Shown here in pieces: positions 16,115 through 24,412 of a stretch of 64,000 bases of DNA. Both the position numbers and the translations under genes were made by a program. Source of the stretch: Asinibacterium sp. OR53 (GTDB lineage: Bacteria; Bacteroidota; Bacteroidia; Chitinophagales; Chitinophagaceae); the NCBI RefSeq assembly GCF_000515315.1, contig NZ_KI911562.1:1-64000 (forward strand). The letters are read 5' to 3'. Position 1 is the first letter of the stretch. Every line of letters starts with the position of its first letter. The notes under the pieces are model-generated. The model ran no database searches, was not told the DNA's origin, and was given only the letters and a program-made list of their open reading frames with translations.

Positions 16115-17317
16115 ATGAAGGAAAAGACCAGTCCTGCTGCCTATGTACATAGGGGTGCGGGTGCCCCCAGCAGATGGAACCGTTTTTTATGGTGGTTGGC
16201 AACAGCCGAAGAAGAATTGATCAGGGATTGCATGATCGATCGCAACCGTTACGCCATTATAGGTATGAGCGTGATGGGCACCTGGTTATTTGCCACTTTT
16301 GCCTGGACCTATTTTTTCAGTACCGTTACCTCTAACCTGCCAATCGCTTGTTTCCTGGGTTTTTTTATGGGTTGCATCATCCTTTCCATAGACAGGGCCC
16401 TGATCAAGGGTATCACCCGCAGCAACAAACGCAAGTTCATTCCCCTGGTTTTCCGTGGACTGCTGGCAGTGACCATTGGTGTTTTCATGGCACAACCTGC
16501 TTTGCTTTACTTGTTCGATAAAGAGATCCATGTACAGACTTCGCTGGATAATGAGCACCGGAAAAAAGAAAAGCGCATGCGCCAGGACTCGCTTTACCAG
16601 GCATCGCGTGCTGATCTGCTGCGTTCTAAAAATGAGCTGGAACAACAACTCTCCACAAAATATGGTGAAGTGAGCCAGGCCAGGCAGACATTCATTGCTG
16701 AAACCGATGGTACTGGTGGAAGTAAAAGACCCGGATTGAAAGATGTGGCGAAGGCCAAGCAGGATGAATACCAGAAACTGGGTATCGAATACCAGCAAAT
16801 GGAAGGACAACTGCGGCCACGGCTCCGCATGGTTGATAGTTCATTGCACGCCATCGATCTCACTGTTCAAAAAGAGCAACAGGCTTTTGAAGCGTTGTTA
16901 AACGACGGTTTCATCACGCGCATTGAAGCGCTCAATCACCTGGTGAAAGACAATCCGGCCGTGGCTTTCCGTTATTACCTGCTCGTAGCATTGTTGATGC
17001 TGATCGAGCTCATGCCTGTGATCGCAAAAACATTGTTGCCTACCGGCTCTTACGATGAAAAAGTGCGGTTACGTGAAGAGCTGGAGAAAGAGACCATCCA
17101 GAAAGACCACGATCGCGAGCTCTCTGTGAGGCAGATATATGGTGAAGGGGCCCTTGAGCAGGACAGCCGTTTCATTAAAGACTTTTTTGCCACTGCATCA
17201 CGCAACCAGTACGAGAACATGCGCCAGTACCTTTCTACCTGGGTGGATGACGGCCGGAGTCTCGACCAGGTATGGTATGATGTGAAGAAAAACATGTTCA
17301 CCAAACAGCACAACTGA
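16115..17317 (+). CDS. DUF4407 family membrane protein
   Basis: The product is 400 residues. Four hydrophobic segments are visible: YAIIGMSVMGTWLFATFAW, LPIACFLGFFMGCIILSID, GLLAVTIGVFMAQPALLYLF and YYLLVALLMLIELMPVIAKT. Between the third and fourth is a long charged coiled-coil-like region (about residues 140-270). The motif ILSIDRALI after the second helix and MLIELMPVIAK in the fourth are typical of DUF4407. The role of the family is not established. The gene is transcribed away from yidC, and its stop abuts that of the peptidase gene on the other strand. Confidence 0.82.
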   Translation: MKEKTSPAAYVHRGAGAPSRWNRFLWWLATAEEELIRDCMIDRNRYAIIGMSVMGTWLFATFAWTYFFSTVTSNLPIACFLGFFMGCIILSIDRALIKGITRSNKRKFIPLVFRGLLAVTIGVFMAQPALLYLFDKEIHVQTSLDNEHRKKEKRMRQDSLYQASRADLLRSKNELEQQLSTKYGEVSQARQTFIAETDGTGGSKRPGLKDVAKAKQDEYQKLGIEYQQMEGQLRPRLRMVDSSLHAIDLTVQKEQQAFEALLNDGFITRIEALNHLVKDNPAVAFRYYLLVALLMLIELMPVIAKTLLPTGSYDEKVRLREELEKETIQKDHDRELSVRQIYGEGALEQDSRFIKDFFATASRNQYENMRQYLSTWVDDGRSLDQVWYDVKKNMFTKQHN

Positions 17318-19519
17318 TCAGCGGGCACCGGGCCCCGGCGGGCAATACATGCGCAGGTAATCGGTGTACAAATGCGAAAGATGTGCCGTAGTTCCTTTGC
17401 CTTCAAAAATGCCGTGTGACCGGTTGGGATAACTCATCAGTTGGAATTGTTTGCCATTTGCAATCAATTCATTGATCAGCATTTCTGCATTGTTGTAATG
17501 CACGTTGTCGTCGCCCGTACCATGGATATAGAGCAGATGTCCTTTCAGGTTTTTGGCGTGTGTGATGGGTGAACCATTCACAAAGTCTTCCCTGTTCTCC
17601 TGCGGCAACCCCATGTAACGTTCCTGGTAGATATTGTCGTAAGTCAATTGATTACCTACACCGGCTACCGCAATGCCTGTTTTATAAATTTCAGGATACT
17701 GGAACATCAGGTTGAGTGTGGCCGAACCGCCACCGCTCCAGCCCCATACGGCCACACGCGAAGTGTCTGTAAAAGGCCATTTGAGTATCTCTTTTGCTGC
17801 CAGTGCCTGGTCGCGGATATTGACCTGTCCTATTTTCCGGTACACAGATTTACGCCACTCTCTCCCTTTGGGTACAGGCGTTCCGCGGTTATCAATTGAA
17901 ATATAGATATATCCTTCTTCGGACATGTTTCCATTGAACAGGAAATTATGGCCAACACCGTATTGGTCTTTTACGTTTTGTCCCCACGGCTCTGTATACA
18001 CATAAAATACAACGGGGTATTTTTTTGTAGAATCAAAATGGTTTGGCTTTACCATCCAGGCATCCATCTCTACTCCTTCCGCAGTTTTCACTTTGAAAAA
18101 GTTGAGATTCGATTGAGCGGGGCTTGTCTTTGCCAGTGCATTGTTTACATTGTCGCCATTGAATGCTTTGTGATCGGGCAATGATACCCATTCTTCAACA
18201 GGCCTTGTATAATAATTGGAGAATGAATGTATGGCAAAATGCCCCGTTGGCGACACTTCATAATCGTGTGTACCCGGTTGGTTCATGGGCGTCAATCGCT
18301 CTGCTGTTCCGGTACCGTCGAGTTTGGTGCGATACAAATATTTCTGTGTGGCGTTATCGGGTGAAGCAAAAAAATAAACATACCCGCCTGGCTCATCGAT
18401 GGAGCTGATGTCCATCACATCATAATTGCCTTTTGTAACCAGCGTTTCTTTTTGTCCATCGCGACTAACGCGATACAGGTGGCGCCACCCGTCTTTTTCA
18501 CTTGCCCACAGGAACTCCTTGCCATTGTTGAGCCAGTCCCATCCACCGTAAGCATAATCATCATCCCACAAAGGCAGTATATCGATCCATGTTTTTTCTT
18601 TTTCACTGTAGATCGCATTGGATGCACCCGTAGCAATATTGCAAACCAAGAGGTTTGATTCGTTTTGTTTGCGGTTCAGGTGTTGCACAATCAGTTCATG
18701 GCTGTTGGCTGCCCATTCCATCCGCGGAACATAAGATTGCAATACCGGGTCTGTAGGAATGTTCATCCATTTTGTGTTGGCAGTGGTAATATCTGCTACG
18801 CCGATCCTGAAAGGAGAAGGCGCTTCACCTGCAACCGGATATTCTACAGGCTTTACAAAAGGATAGATAGAATCGGTATTGTTGATCATCAGGTAATCCT
18901 TTGTGCGGGAAGCATCTATCTGCCAGTAAGCGATCTTACGGCCATCGGGACTCCACCTGAATCCATCCCTGCAAAAGAATTCTTCTTCATAGGCCCAGTC
19001 GAATGTGCCGTTGATCTTTTTGCGGGTACCACCGCTGGTGAGTGCAGTGACTTTACCGGTAGCAATATCTTCTACATAAATATTATAATTACTTACATAG
19101 GCAAGTTTCCTGCCATCGGGAGAGAATTTGGCGAACATGAGGGAAGAAGCCGGGAATTGCTTGCCCATTTTTTTCAGGCTGCCGGTTGTAAGGTTGAGTA
19201 TCCAGTAATCGCCGCGGGTATCGTAGCGCCATACTTTCTTGCTGTTGTTATAGATCAGTACCTGGGTATTGTCGTTGGAAAAGAAAAAATTGCGGATGCT
19301 GATGGGATTATTCTCACCGGCAGGCGTTAATTTTTCTTTCGAAGCGATGACTGTTTTGATGAAGGCAGGCAATTCATATCGAACGATCTCTCCATTTTCT
19401 GCCGCGAAATAACCGTTGCCATCTTTGGTCCATTTGTATCCATGAGGGGGTTGGGCATGGATGATGCGTACGCATGTTGCCAACAACAAAGTAAGCAACA
19501 ACAATTTGTTCATTTTCAT
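17318..19519 (-). CDS. Dipeptidyl-peptidase IV-type S9 serine peptidase
   Basis: These secreted S9B peptidases remove N-terminal dipeptides, mainly after Pro or Ala, from peptides in the periplasm. The start at 19517-19519 gives 733 residues with a signal peptide (KLLLLTLLLATCVRIIHA, then QPP); the Ala-rich open frame upstream overlaps the next gene and is rejected. An N-terminal beta-propeller (FSPDGRKLAYVSN, FRWSPDGRKIAYWQID) runs to about residue 480. The hydrolase domain has VWGWSGGGSA (nucleophile Ser595), HGTGDDNVH (Asp near 671) and RSHGI (His702). The double-acid helix EEFF of DPP-IV lies in the propeller (YEEEFFCRDGFRW). Confidence 0.9.
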   Translation of the reverse strand: MKMNKLLLLTLLLATCVRIIHAQPPHGYKWTKDGNGYFAAENGEIVRYELPAFIKTVIASKEKLTPAGENNPISIRNFFFSNDNTQVLIYNNSKKVWRYDTRGDYWILNLTTGSLKKMGKQFPASSLMFAKFSPDGRKLAYVSNYNIYVEDIATGKVTALTSGGTRKKINGTFDWAYEEEFFCRDGFRWSPDGRKIAYWQIDASRTKDYLMINNTDSIYPFVKPVEYPVAGEAPSPFRIGVADITTANTKWMNIPTDPVLQSYVPRMEWAANSHELIVQHLNRKQNESNLLVCNIATGASNAIYSEKEKTWIDILPLWDDDYAYGGWDWLNNGKEFLWASEKDGWRHLYRVSRDGQKETLVTKGNYDVMDISSIDEPGGYVYFFASPDNATQKYLYRTKLDGTGTAERLTPMNQPGTHDYEVSPTGHFAIHSFSNYYTRPVEEWVSLPDHKAFNGDNVNNALAKTSPAQSNLNFFKVKTAEGVEMDAWMVKPNHFDSTKKYPVVFYVYTEPWGQNVKDQYGVGHNFLFNGNMSEEGYIYISIDNRGTPVPKGREWRKSVYRKIGQVNIRDQALAAKEILKWPFTDTSRVAVWGWSGGGSATLNLMFQYPEIYKTGIAVAGVGNQLTYDNIYQERYMGLPQENREDFVNGSPITHAKNLKGHLLYIHGTGDDNVHYNNAEMLINELIANGKQFQLMSYPNRSHGIFEGKGTTAHLSHLYTDYLRMYCPPGPGAR

Positions 19520-19547
19520 AGCAAGCAATCTTAGTTCATTGAAAAAA

Positions 19548-20324
19548 TTACCAGCCACCGCTGGCGCCGCCGCCGCCGCTGCTTCCGCCGCCGAAACCGC
19601 CGAAGCCACCGCCGCCGCTGTCACCACCACCCCAGCCGCCGCCACCGCGACCGCCGCCGCTCAGGAGGGATGTCCAGAAAATAGTTTGTGCAATATCGCC
19701 ATAACCGCGCCGGCTTACCATACCACCACCTCCTCCGCCACCGCGGCCTAGTATTACCAATACCACTACCAGTATGATAATGAAAGTAAAGATCGATTTA
19801 GCGCTGGTGCCACTGCTATTCTGCCGTTCGCGTTTTACTTTGTATTCTCCCACTGCTGCTTTGGCAATGGAGTTGGTGGCCTGGTCGATGCCGCGGTAAT
19901 AATTACCATCGCGAAAATTGGGAGCGATATCATTGCGGATGATGCTGGCGCTAACAACATCGGGAATGGCGCCTTCCAGTCCGTACCCTACTTCAATGCG
20001 TACCTTCCGGTCGTTGATAGCTGCAATCAGCAATACGCCGTTATTGGTTTTCTTATTGCCGATGCCCCAATCGCGGAAAAGCTTTACGGCGTACTCTTCT
20101 ATGGGGTAATCGTTCAGTGTTTTAACCAACACCACAGCGATCTGGTTGGAGCTGCTGTCGTCCAGCGCCACCAGTTTCTGCTCCAATATCTCGCGCTGTT
20201 CGGGCAATAATACACCGGCAGCATCGTTCACCAGCCTCGGCGGGTTGGGTTTGGGAAGTATGTTCTGCGCCATCAGGGTATGCATCCCCAATATCGCCAG
20301 GAGTAAAAATACGATCCGCTTCAT
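19548..20324 (-). CDS. TPM-domain (YgcG-type) protein with Gly-rich tail
   Basis: The product is 258 residues. It has a signal peptide (MKRIVFLLLAILGMHTLMA), then a TPM domain (residues about 28-160: RLVNDAAGVLLPEQREILEQKL, FRDWGIGNKKTNNGVLLIAA, RKVRIEVGYGLEGAIPD, FRDGNYYRGIDQA), one membrane helix (FIIILVVVLVILG), and an extremely Gly-rich cytoplasmic tail ending SSGGGGASGGW. TPM proteins occur beside LemA proteins and are linked to envelope or photosystem repair; the bacterial role is unclear. It is the third gene of the lemA / TPM / TPM set and lies 28 bp upstream of the peptidase gene. Confidence 0.88.
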   Translation of the reverse strand: MKRIVFLLLAILGMHTLMAQNILPKPNPPRLVNDAAGVLLPEQREILEQKLVALDDSSSNQIAVVLVKTLNDYPIEEYAVKLFRDWGIGNKKTNNGVLLIAAINDRKVRIEVGYGLEGAIPDVVSASIIRNDIAPNFRDGNYYRGIDQATNSIAKAAVGEYKVKRERQNSSGTSAKSIFTFIIILVVVLVILGRGGGGGGGMVSRRGYGDIAQTIFWTSLLSGGGRGGGGWGGGDSGGGGFGGFGGGSSGGGGASGGW

Positions 20325-20336
20325 GGTTGTTCGTTA

Positions 20337-20370
20337 AAGCGCCCCGCCTGCACAAGCCGGTGGGGCGCTT
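20337..20370 (-). terminator. Intercistronic GC-rich hairpin between the two TPM genes
   Basis: AAGCGCCCC at 20337-20345 pairs with GGGGCGCTT at 20362-20370, and the inner GCC/GGT extends the stem to 12 bp. On the minus strand only TTTAAC follows, so termination is likely partial; it may reduce expression of the downstream genes. Confidence 0.5.
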
Positions 20371-20372
20371 AT

Positions 20373-20834
20373 TTATTTTCCGAATACAATATCGTCGGGC
20401 AACTCGTTCTTGTCTGTTTGTTCATCATAAGGGAAATGCTGCGCGAGCGCTTCTCCTATTTCCGTAACGATCTGAACGATGCCTTCTGTGTAGTTGTTCT
20501 TATTAAAATGCTGCAGCATTTGTTGTACTTCCTGGTTCCAGAAAGCAGACCCCACGCGCTGGTGAATGCCTTCATCGCCGAAAACAGCCAGTTGCCGGTC
20601 TTTCATGGCAATATAGACCAGCACAGCATTACGCGCCGCCGTCTCGTACATTTTCAGTCCGCCGAATATTTCATGCGCCCTCCGCAAAGGGTCAACGAAA
20701 CGGCAACGACTTTCGATGAATACCCGCAGTTCGCCACTGGTCCTGCGTTCTGCATGCTGGATGGCTGCAACGATGCGCTTCTGTTCATCGGCAGAAAAAT
20801 AACGGTCGGGTCTTTTACTGAATAATCGCAACAT
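20373..20834 (-). CDS. TPM-domain protein, short form
   Basis: The product is 153 residues and has no signal peptide, in contrast to the second TPM protein downstream. It begins LFSKRPDRYFSADEQKRIVAAIQHAERRTSGELRV and continues with FIESRCR, NAVLVYIAMKDRQLAVFGDEGIHQRVG, FWNQEVQQML and GIVQIVTEIGEAL, which match a stand-alone TPM (DUF477) domain. The fold is expected to be cytoplasmic or membrane associated. It starts 9 bp after the lemA stop, so it is co-transcribed with lemA. Confidence 0.85.
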   Translation of the reverse strand: MLRLFSKRPDRYFSADEQKRIVAAIQHAERRTSGELRVFIESRCRFVDPLRRAHEIFGGLKMYETAARNAVLVYIAMKDRQLAVFGDEGIHQRVGSAFWNQEVQQMLQHFNKNNYTEGIVQIVTEIGEALAQHFPYDEQTDKNELPDDIVFGK

Positions 20835-20843
20835 GTATCGCGG

Positions 20844-21434
20844 TTAGAATTTTACTTCAGGCGCTTTTTCGGCACCGGCTTCGGCCTTGAATCCTTCCTT
20901 GGTTTTAAAGCCGAACATACCGGCCAAAATATTCATCGGGAAAGAACGGGCTTTCACATTGTAATCGGCCACTGCCTGGTTGAAATCGTTGCGGGATACT
21001 TTGATCCTGTTCTCCGTTCCTTCCAGTTGCGCCTGTAATCCGCGGAATGCATCATTGGCGCGCAGGTTGGGATAATTCTCGCTCACCATCAGCAAACGGC
21101 CGAGGGCTTGTGAAAGTTGACCTTGTGCCTGCTGGAACTGTTGTAATTTCTCAGGAGTGAGGTCTTTAGGATCTACTTTTATCTGTGTAGCGCTGGCCCG
21201 GGCCTGTATCACGTTCTGTAAAGTGGTCTGTTCGAAATTGGCTTCTCCTTTTACGGTGTTCACCAGGTTAGGGATCAGATCGGCACGACGCTGATAATCG
21301 CTTTGTACGTTATTCCATGCTTTATTCACGGTTTCATCCTGAACTACCAGGCCATTGTAACCGCGACAGCCGCATCCGCCCAGTATCAATACCAATGCCG
21401 CTATAACAATCAGGGTAAGACTTTTTGTACTCAT
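20844..21434 (-). CDS. lemA: LemA family lipoprotein
   Basis: The product is 196 residues. The N-terminus is a hydrophobic segment with a lipobox (LVLILGGCGC). The LemA fold is a helical bundle: GYNGLVVQDETVNKAWNNVQSDYQRRADLIPNLVNTVKG near residues 25-65, LRANDAFRGLQAQLEGTENRIKVSRNDFNQAVADYN, and NILAGMFGFK. These three blocks are diagnostic. Its exact role is unknown; lemA is regularly clustered with TPM-domain genes, as here. Confidence 0.93.
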   Translation of the reverse strand: MSTKSLTLIVIAALVLILGGCGCRGYNGLVVQDETVNKAWNNVQSDYQRRADLIPNLVNTVKGEANFEQTTLQNVIQARASATQIKVDPKDLTPEKLQQFQQAQGQLSQALGRLLMVSENYPNLRANDAFRGLQAQLEGTENRIKVSRNDFNQAVADYNVKARSFPMNILAGMFGFKTKEGFKAEAGAEKAPEVKF

Positions 21435-21506
21435 TTGACTTGATTTTGTTTTGAAATTACGTTTTTATATGTAATTGTCCGATGGGTTGTGGTAAACGGG
21501 AAAATA

Positions 21507-22718
21507 TCAGGCCTGGATGGCTGCAATACCCGGTAATACTTTTCCCTCGAAATATTCCAGCAGGGCGCCGCCTCCTGTTGATACATAGCTTACTTTATCT
21601 GTAAAGCCAAACTGGTTCACGGCGGCTACGCTATCGCCTCCGCCTACCAGTGAGAAAGCGCCGTTCTGTGTTGCGTTTGCCACTGCAGTAGCAATGGTTT
21701 TGGTACCATGCTGGAACTTTTCCATTTCAAATACACCCATGGGGCCGTTCCACAAAATGGTCTTTGAACGTTTGATGCAGTTGCTGAATTGCTCACAGGC
21801 ATTTTCTGCAATATCCAGTCCCATCCAGCCATCGGGAATCTGGTTGCTGGGAGCGGTGGAAGTATTGGCATCGGCTGCAAATTTATCGGCGATCACAGAA
21901 TCGGATGGCAGGTGAATGCATACGCCTTTTTCTTCGGCTTTCTTCAGCAGGTCGAGCGCCGTTTGCAGGCGGTCTTCCTCGCAGAGTGAATTACCAATAT
22001 TTCCTCCCTGCGCTTTCATGAAAGTATAGGCCATGCCACCTCCGATGATGATGTCTGTGGCGCGCTCCAGGAGGTTCTCCAGGATGAGTATCTTATCACT
22101 CACTTTCGCCCCACCGATGATGGCCGTAAAGGGTTTGGATGCCTGGTGCAATACTTTCTCCGCGCTGGACACTTCACCTTCCATCACCAGTCCGAACATT
22201 TTTTTATCGGCAGGAAAGAATTGCGCGATCACGGCTGTGGAAGCATGCGCCCTGTGTGCGGTACCGAATGCATCATTCACGTATACATCACCCAGCTTAC
22301 TCAGTTTTTCGGCAAAAGCAGGATCGCCTTTTTCTTCCTCTTTGTAAAAGCGGAGGTTCTCGAGCAGCAACACTTCACCGGGCTTCAGGGCAGCAGCAGC
22401 CTGTATGGCGCTTTCGCCAATACAATCATCTGCAAAATGAACAGGTACCGCGTGGCCTGTGGCTTTGCTCAATAATCCTTGTAAATGAGCAACCAGGTGC
22501 TTCAGCGAATATTTTTCTGTAGGGCCGTCTTTCGGGCGTCCGAGGTGACTCATTAAGATCACGCTTCCGCCATCGTTCAATATTTTTTGGATGGTAGGAA
22601 TGGTGGCCCTTATCCTCGTATCATCGGTGATCTCGAAATTGGCGTTCAGGGGTACATTGAAATCTACGCGGATCAACGCTTTTTGTCCGGCGAAAGAGTG
22701 ATGGGTAAAACGGCTCAT
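21507..22718 (-). CDS. pgk: Phosphoglycerate kinase
   Basis: Pgk transfers phosphate between 1,3-bisphosphoglycerate and ADP in glycolysis. The ATG at 22716-22718 gives 403 residues; nine upstream codons are rejected because the conserved N-terminus starts [23 protein letters not shown]. Other blocks: [56 protein letters not shown] and the nucleotide-loop [13 protein letters not shown] with STGGGA. It lies 73 bp downstream of gap, but a terminator separates the two. Confidence 0.96.
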   Translation of the reverse strand: MSRFTHHSFAGQKALIRVDFNVPLNANFEITDDTRIRATIPTIQKILNDGGSVILMSHLGRPKDGPTEKYSLKHLVAHLQGLLSKATGHAVPVHFADDCIGESAIQAAAALKPGEVLLLENLRFYKEEEKGDPAFAEKLSKLGDVYVNDAFGTAHRAHASTAVIAQFFPADKKMFGLVMEGEVSSAEKVLHQASKPFTAIIGGAKVSDKILILENLLERATDIIIGGGMAYTFMKAQGGNIGNSLCEEDRLQTALDLLKKAEEKGVCIHLPSDSVIADKFAADANTSTAPSNQIPDGWMGLDIAENACEQFSNCIKRSKTILWNGPMGVFEMEKFQHGTKTIATAVANATQNGAFSLVGGGDSVAAVNQFGFTDKVSYVSTGGGALLEYFEGKVLPGIAAIQA

Positions 22719-22751
22719 GGTAGTGTTTATTAATAGTGTATGCAAACTAAA

Positions 22752-22781
22752 AATGCCGGATCAGCGTCCGGCATTTTTTTT
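22752..22781. terminator. Terminator of gap, potentially bidirectional
   Basis: AATGCCGGA (22752-22760) pairs with TCCGGCATT (22767-22775) around a 6-nt loop, and T-runs flank both sides (eight on plus, five on minus). It lies just after the gap stop and before pgk, on the minus strand. Confidence 0.8.
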
Positions 22782-22791
22782 CTTGTCTTTT

Positions 22792-23805
22792 TTATTTGCT
22801 GATCAGACCGGCGAAATACTTAACAGTACGCACCAGCTGACTTACATAACTCATTTCGTTATCGTACCAGCTAACTGTCTTCACCAGTTGTGTATCGCCA
22901 ACGGTGATCACTTTGGTTTGTGTACCATCGTACAAAGAACCGAAGTGCATACCGATCACATCCGAGCTAACGATCTCGTCTTCAGTATAACCGAAGCTTT
23001 CGTTGCTGGCGGCTTTCATAGCGGCATTTACTTCTTCGGCCGTTACTTTTTTGGTGAGGATGGTAGTCAGTTCTGTGAGTGAACCGGTAATGGTAGGCAC
23101 ACGCTGTGCAGCTCCGTCGAGTTTACCTTTCAGTTCGGGCAGTACCAGTCCGATGGCTTTGGCCGCCCCGGTACTGTTGGGAACGATATTGGCTGCTGCA
23201 GCCCTTGCGCGGCGCAGGTCGCCTTTGGCGTGGGGCGCATCGAGGGTATTCTGGTCGTTGGTATAAGCGTGGATGGTAGTCATGAAACCAGCTACGATGC
23301 CGTACTGGTCGTTCATTACTTTGGCCATCGGCGCCAGGCAGTTGGTAGTACAGGATGCGCAGGAAATGATGGTTTCGCTGCCGTCCAAGATATTATGGTT
23401 TACATTGAATACTACGGTTTTCAGGTCACCGGTAGCGGGGGCAGAGATCACTACGCGCTTGGCCCCGGCTGTGAGGTGCGCTTCCGCTTTGGCTTTATCG
23501 GTAAAAAATCCGGTTGACTCAATCACCACGTCTACACCATGTGAACCCCAGGGAATTTGTGCGGGATCTCTCTGTGCGTATATTTTTACGGTTTCTCCGT
23601 TCACTACGATGGCGTCTTCTGTAGAAGTAACGGTAGCATCAAAACGGCCTTGTGCACTGTCGTATTTCAATAAATGAGCTAATACTTTGGGACTTGTCAG
23701 ATCGTTGATAGCAACCACTTCGATTCCTTTCATATTATAGATTTGGCGAAACACCAAACGGCCTATGCGTCCGAATCCGTTAATGGCAACTTTAACTGTA
23801 CTCAT
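22792..23805 (-). CDS. gap: Glyceraldehyde-3-phosphate dehydrogenase
   Basis: GapA oxidises glyceraldehyde-3-phosphate to 1,3-bisphosphoglycerate with NAD+. The 337-residue product has the Rossmann start [15 protein letters not shown], an acidic residue after the second strand (AINDL, NAD preference), the catalytic site [12 protein letters not shown] with Cys152, the partner histidine in [30 protein letters not shown] and WYDNEMSY. It is complete and forms a gap-pgk pair on the minus strand. Confidence 0.97.
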   Translation of the reverse strand: MSTVKVAINGFGRIGRLVFRQIYNMKGIEVVAINDLTSPKVLAHLLKYDSAQGRFDATVTSTEDAIVVNGETVKIYAQRDPAQIPWGSHGVDVVIESTGFFTDKAKAEAHLTAGAKRVVISAPATGDLKTVVFNVNHNILDGSETIISCASCTTNCLAPMAKVMNDQYGIVAGFMTTIHAYTNDQNTLDAPHAKGDLRRARAAAANIVPNSTGAAKAIGLVLPELKGKLDGAAQRVPTITGSLTELTTILTKKVTAEEVNAAMKAASNESFGYTEDEIVSSDVIGMHFGSLYDGTQTKVITVGDTQLVKTVSWYDNEMSYVSQLVRTVKYFAGLISK

Positions 23806-23933
23806 GAATAATTGGTTTAATGATTGGTATAAATGCTAAAATGAGATGCGAATTTACGTGATTATCGGGATTGATGAAGTCTTTAAAATTAATTAATGCG
23901 ACCGGGATCCAAATGTGGTAGGCAAAAAAAAAT

Positions 23934-23964
23934 TTTGTTATACCCCCTTCCCATCCTATTTTTG
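23934..23964 (+). promoter_or_regulatory. Promoter of tRNA-Glu
   Basis: TTTG (23934-23937), a 19-bp spacer and TATTTTTG (23957-23964), followed by C, match the Bacteroidetes consensus; the tRNA begins 23 bp downstream. Confidence 0.75.
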
Positions 23965-23986
23965 CGTCCCGATTGAAAAAATAGAC

Positions 23987-24058
23987 GGCCCGTTCGTCTA
24001 TCGGCTAGGACATCTCCCTTTCACGGAGGAAAGACGGGTTCGATTCCCGTACGGGCTA
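23987..24058 (+). tRNA. tRNA-Glu (UUC)
   Basis: The 72-nt sequence folds as a cloverleaf. The acceptor stem is GGCCCGT/ACGGGCT with a terminal G-U pair, the anticodon stem is CTCC/GGAG with loop CTTTCAC, and the T-arm is CGGG-TTCGATT-CCCG. The anticodon TTC lies at 24020-24022. The 3' CCA is not encoded. It has its own promoter and a terminator at 24072. Confidence 0.95.
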
Positions 24059-24071
24059 CAAACAAAAATCG

Positions 24072-24107
24072 AAAAGCCTTGATACTACTCAGTCTCAGGG
24101 CTTTTTT
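24072..24107 (+). terminator. Terminator of tRNA-Glu
   Basis: AAAAGCCTTGA (24072-24082) pairs with TCAGGGCTTTT (24095-24105) with one G-U pair, followed by further T residues. It ends the single-tRNA transcript. Confidence 0.85.
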
Positions 24108-24149
24108 GTTTTTACGTAAGAATGTTTAGGGGAAGAATGTCAAATCTAA

Positions 24150-24326
24150 GCAGCCTCCAATAACAGATACTATTTTTTCTCATCATTACTAATATCACCT
24201 CTTTACAGGCACACTATAGTTCCAAGGAGTATTATAGAACAGGATGTGCAGGATATCATTCAATCTGAGATGGAAAGGCTGCTGAATGATCCGGGGTTGA
24301 GCCATTTAATAGCAAAAAAGGGATAA
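24150..24326 (+). pseudogene. Possible 3' remnant of an unknown gene
   Basis: A 58-codon frame without a credible start ends at TAA 24324-24326. Its last 30 codons read like real protein: a charged helix (IIEQDVQDIIQSEMERLL), then NDPGLSHLIAKKG. I recognise no family. It may be the tail of a gene lost by deletion when the islet next to tRNA-Glu was formed. The rest of 24108-24333 shows nothing else. Confidence 0.3.
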
Positions 24327-24333
24327 AATACAT

Positions 24334-24361
24334 CTTTGACTATAGATCTTTATAGTCAAAG
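24334..24361. promoter_or_regulatory. Perfect palindrome, upstream operator candidate of the Fic gene
   Basis: CTTTGACTATA (24334-24344) and TATAGTCAAAG (24351-24361) are perfect 11-bp inverted arms around GATCTT. A related site lies 40 bp downstream. No T-run follows, so it is not a normal terminator. Confidence 0.6.
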
Positions 24362-24375
24362 AAATCAAAATTTCA

Positions 24376-24403
24376 TTGACTATGCGTTTTTATGGTAAAT
24401 TTG
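24376..24403 (+). promoter_or_regulatory. Fic gene promoter overlapped by a second operator-like site
   Basis: TTG (24376-24378), a 17-bp spacer and TAAATTTG (24396-24403) form a promoter ending 9 bp before the ATG at 24413. Positions 24376-24399 match the upstream palindrome core (24336-24359) at 18 of 24 bases, including TTGACTAT on the left and TTTAT in the middle. Binding here would cover the promoter. Confidence 0.55.
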
Positions 24404-24412
24404 AACCAGCGT

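Noticed and set aside
19461..19751. Ala-rich open frame on the plus strand and the Ala-rich N-terminal extension of the peptidase
   Set aside because: Both are antisense or out-of-frame products of the Gly-rich codons in the TPM gene. The peptidase has a proper signal-peptide start at 19519.
24334..24361. Palindrome as a terminator of an upstream gene
   Set aside because: It is AT-rich, lacks a following T-run, and a diverged copy overlaps the Fic promoter, which fits an operator better.
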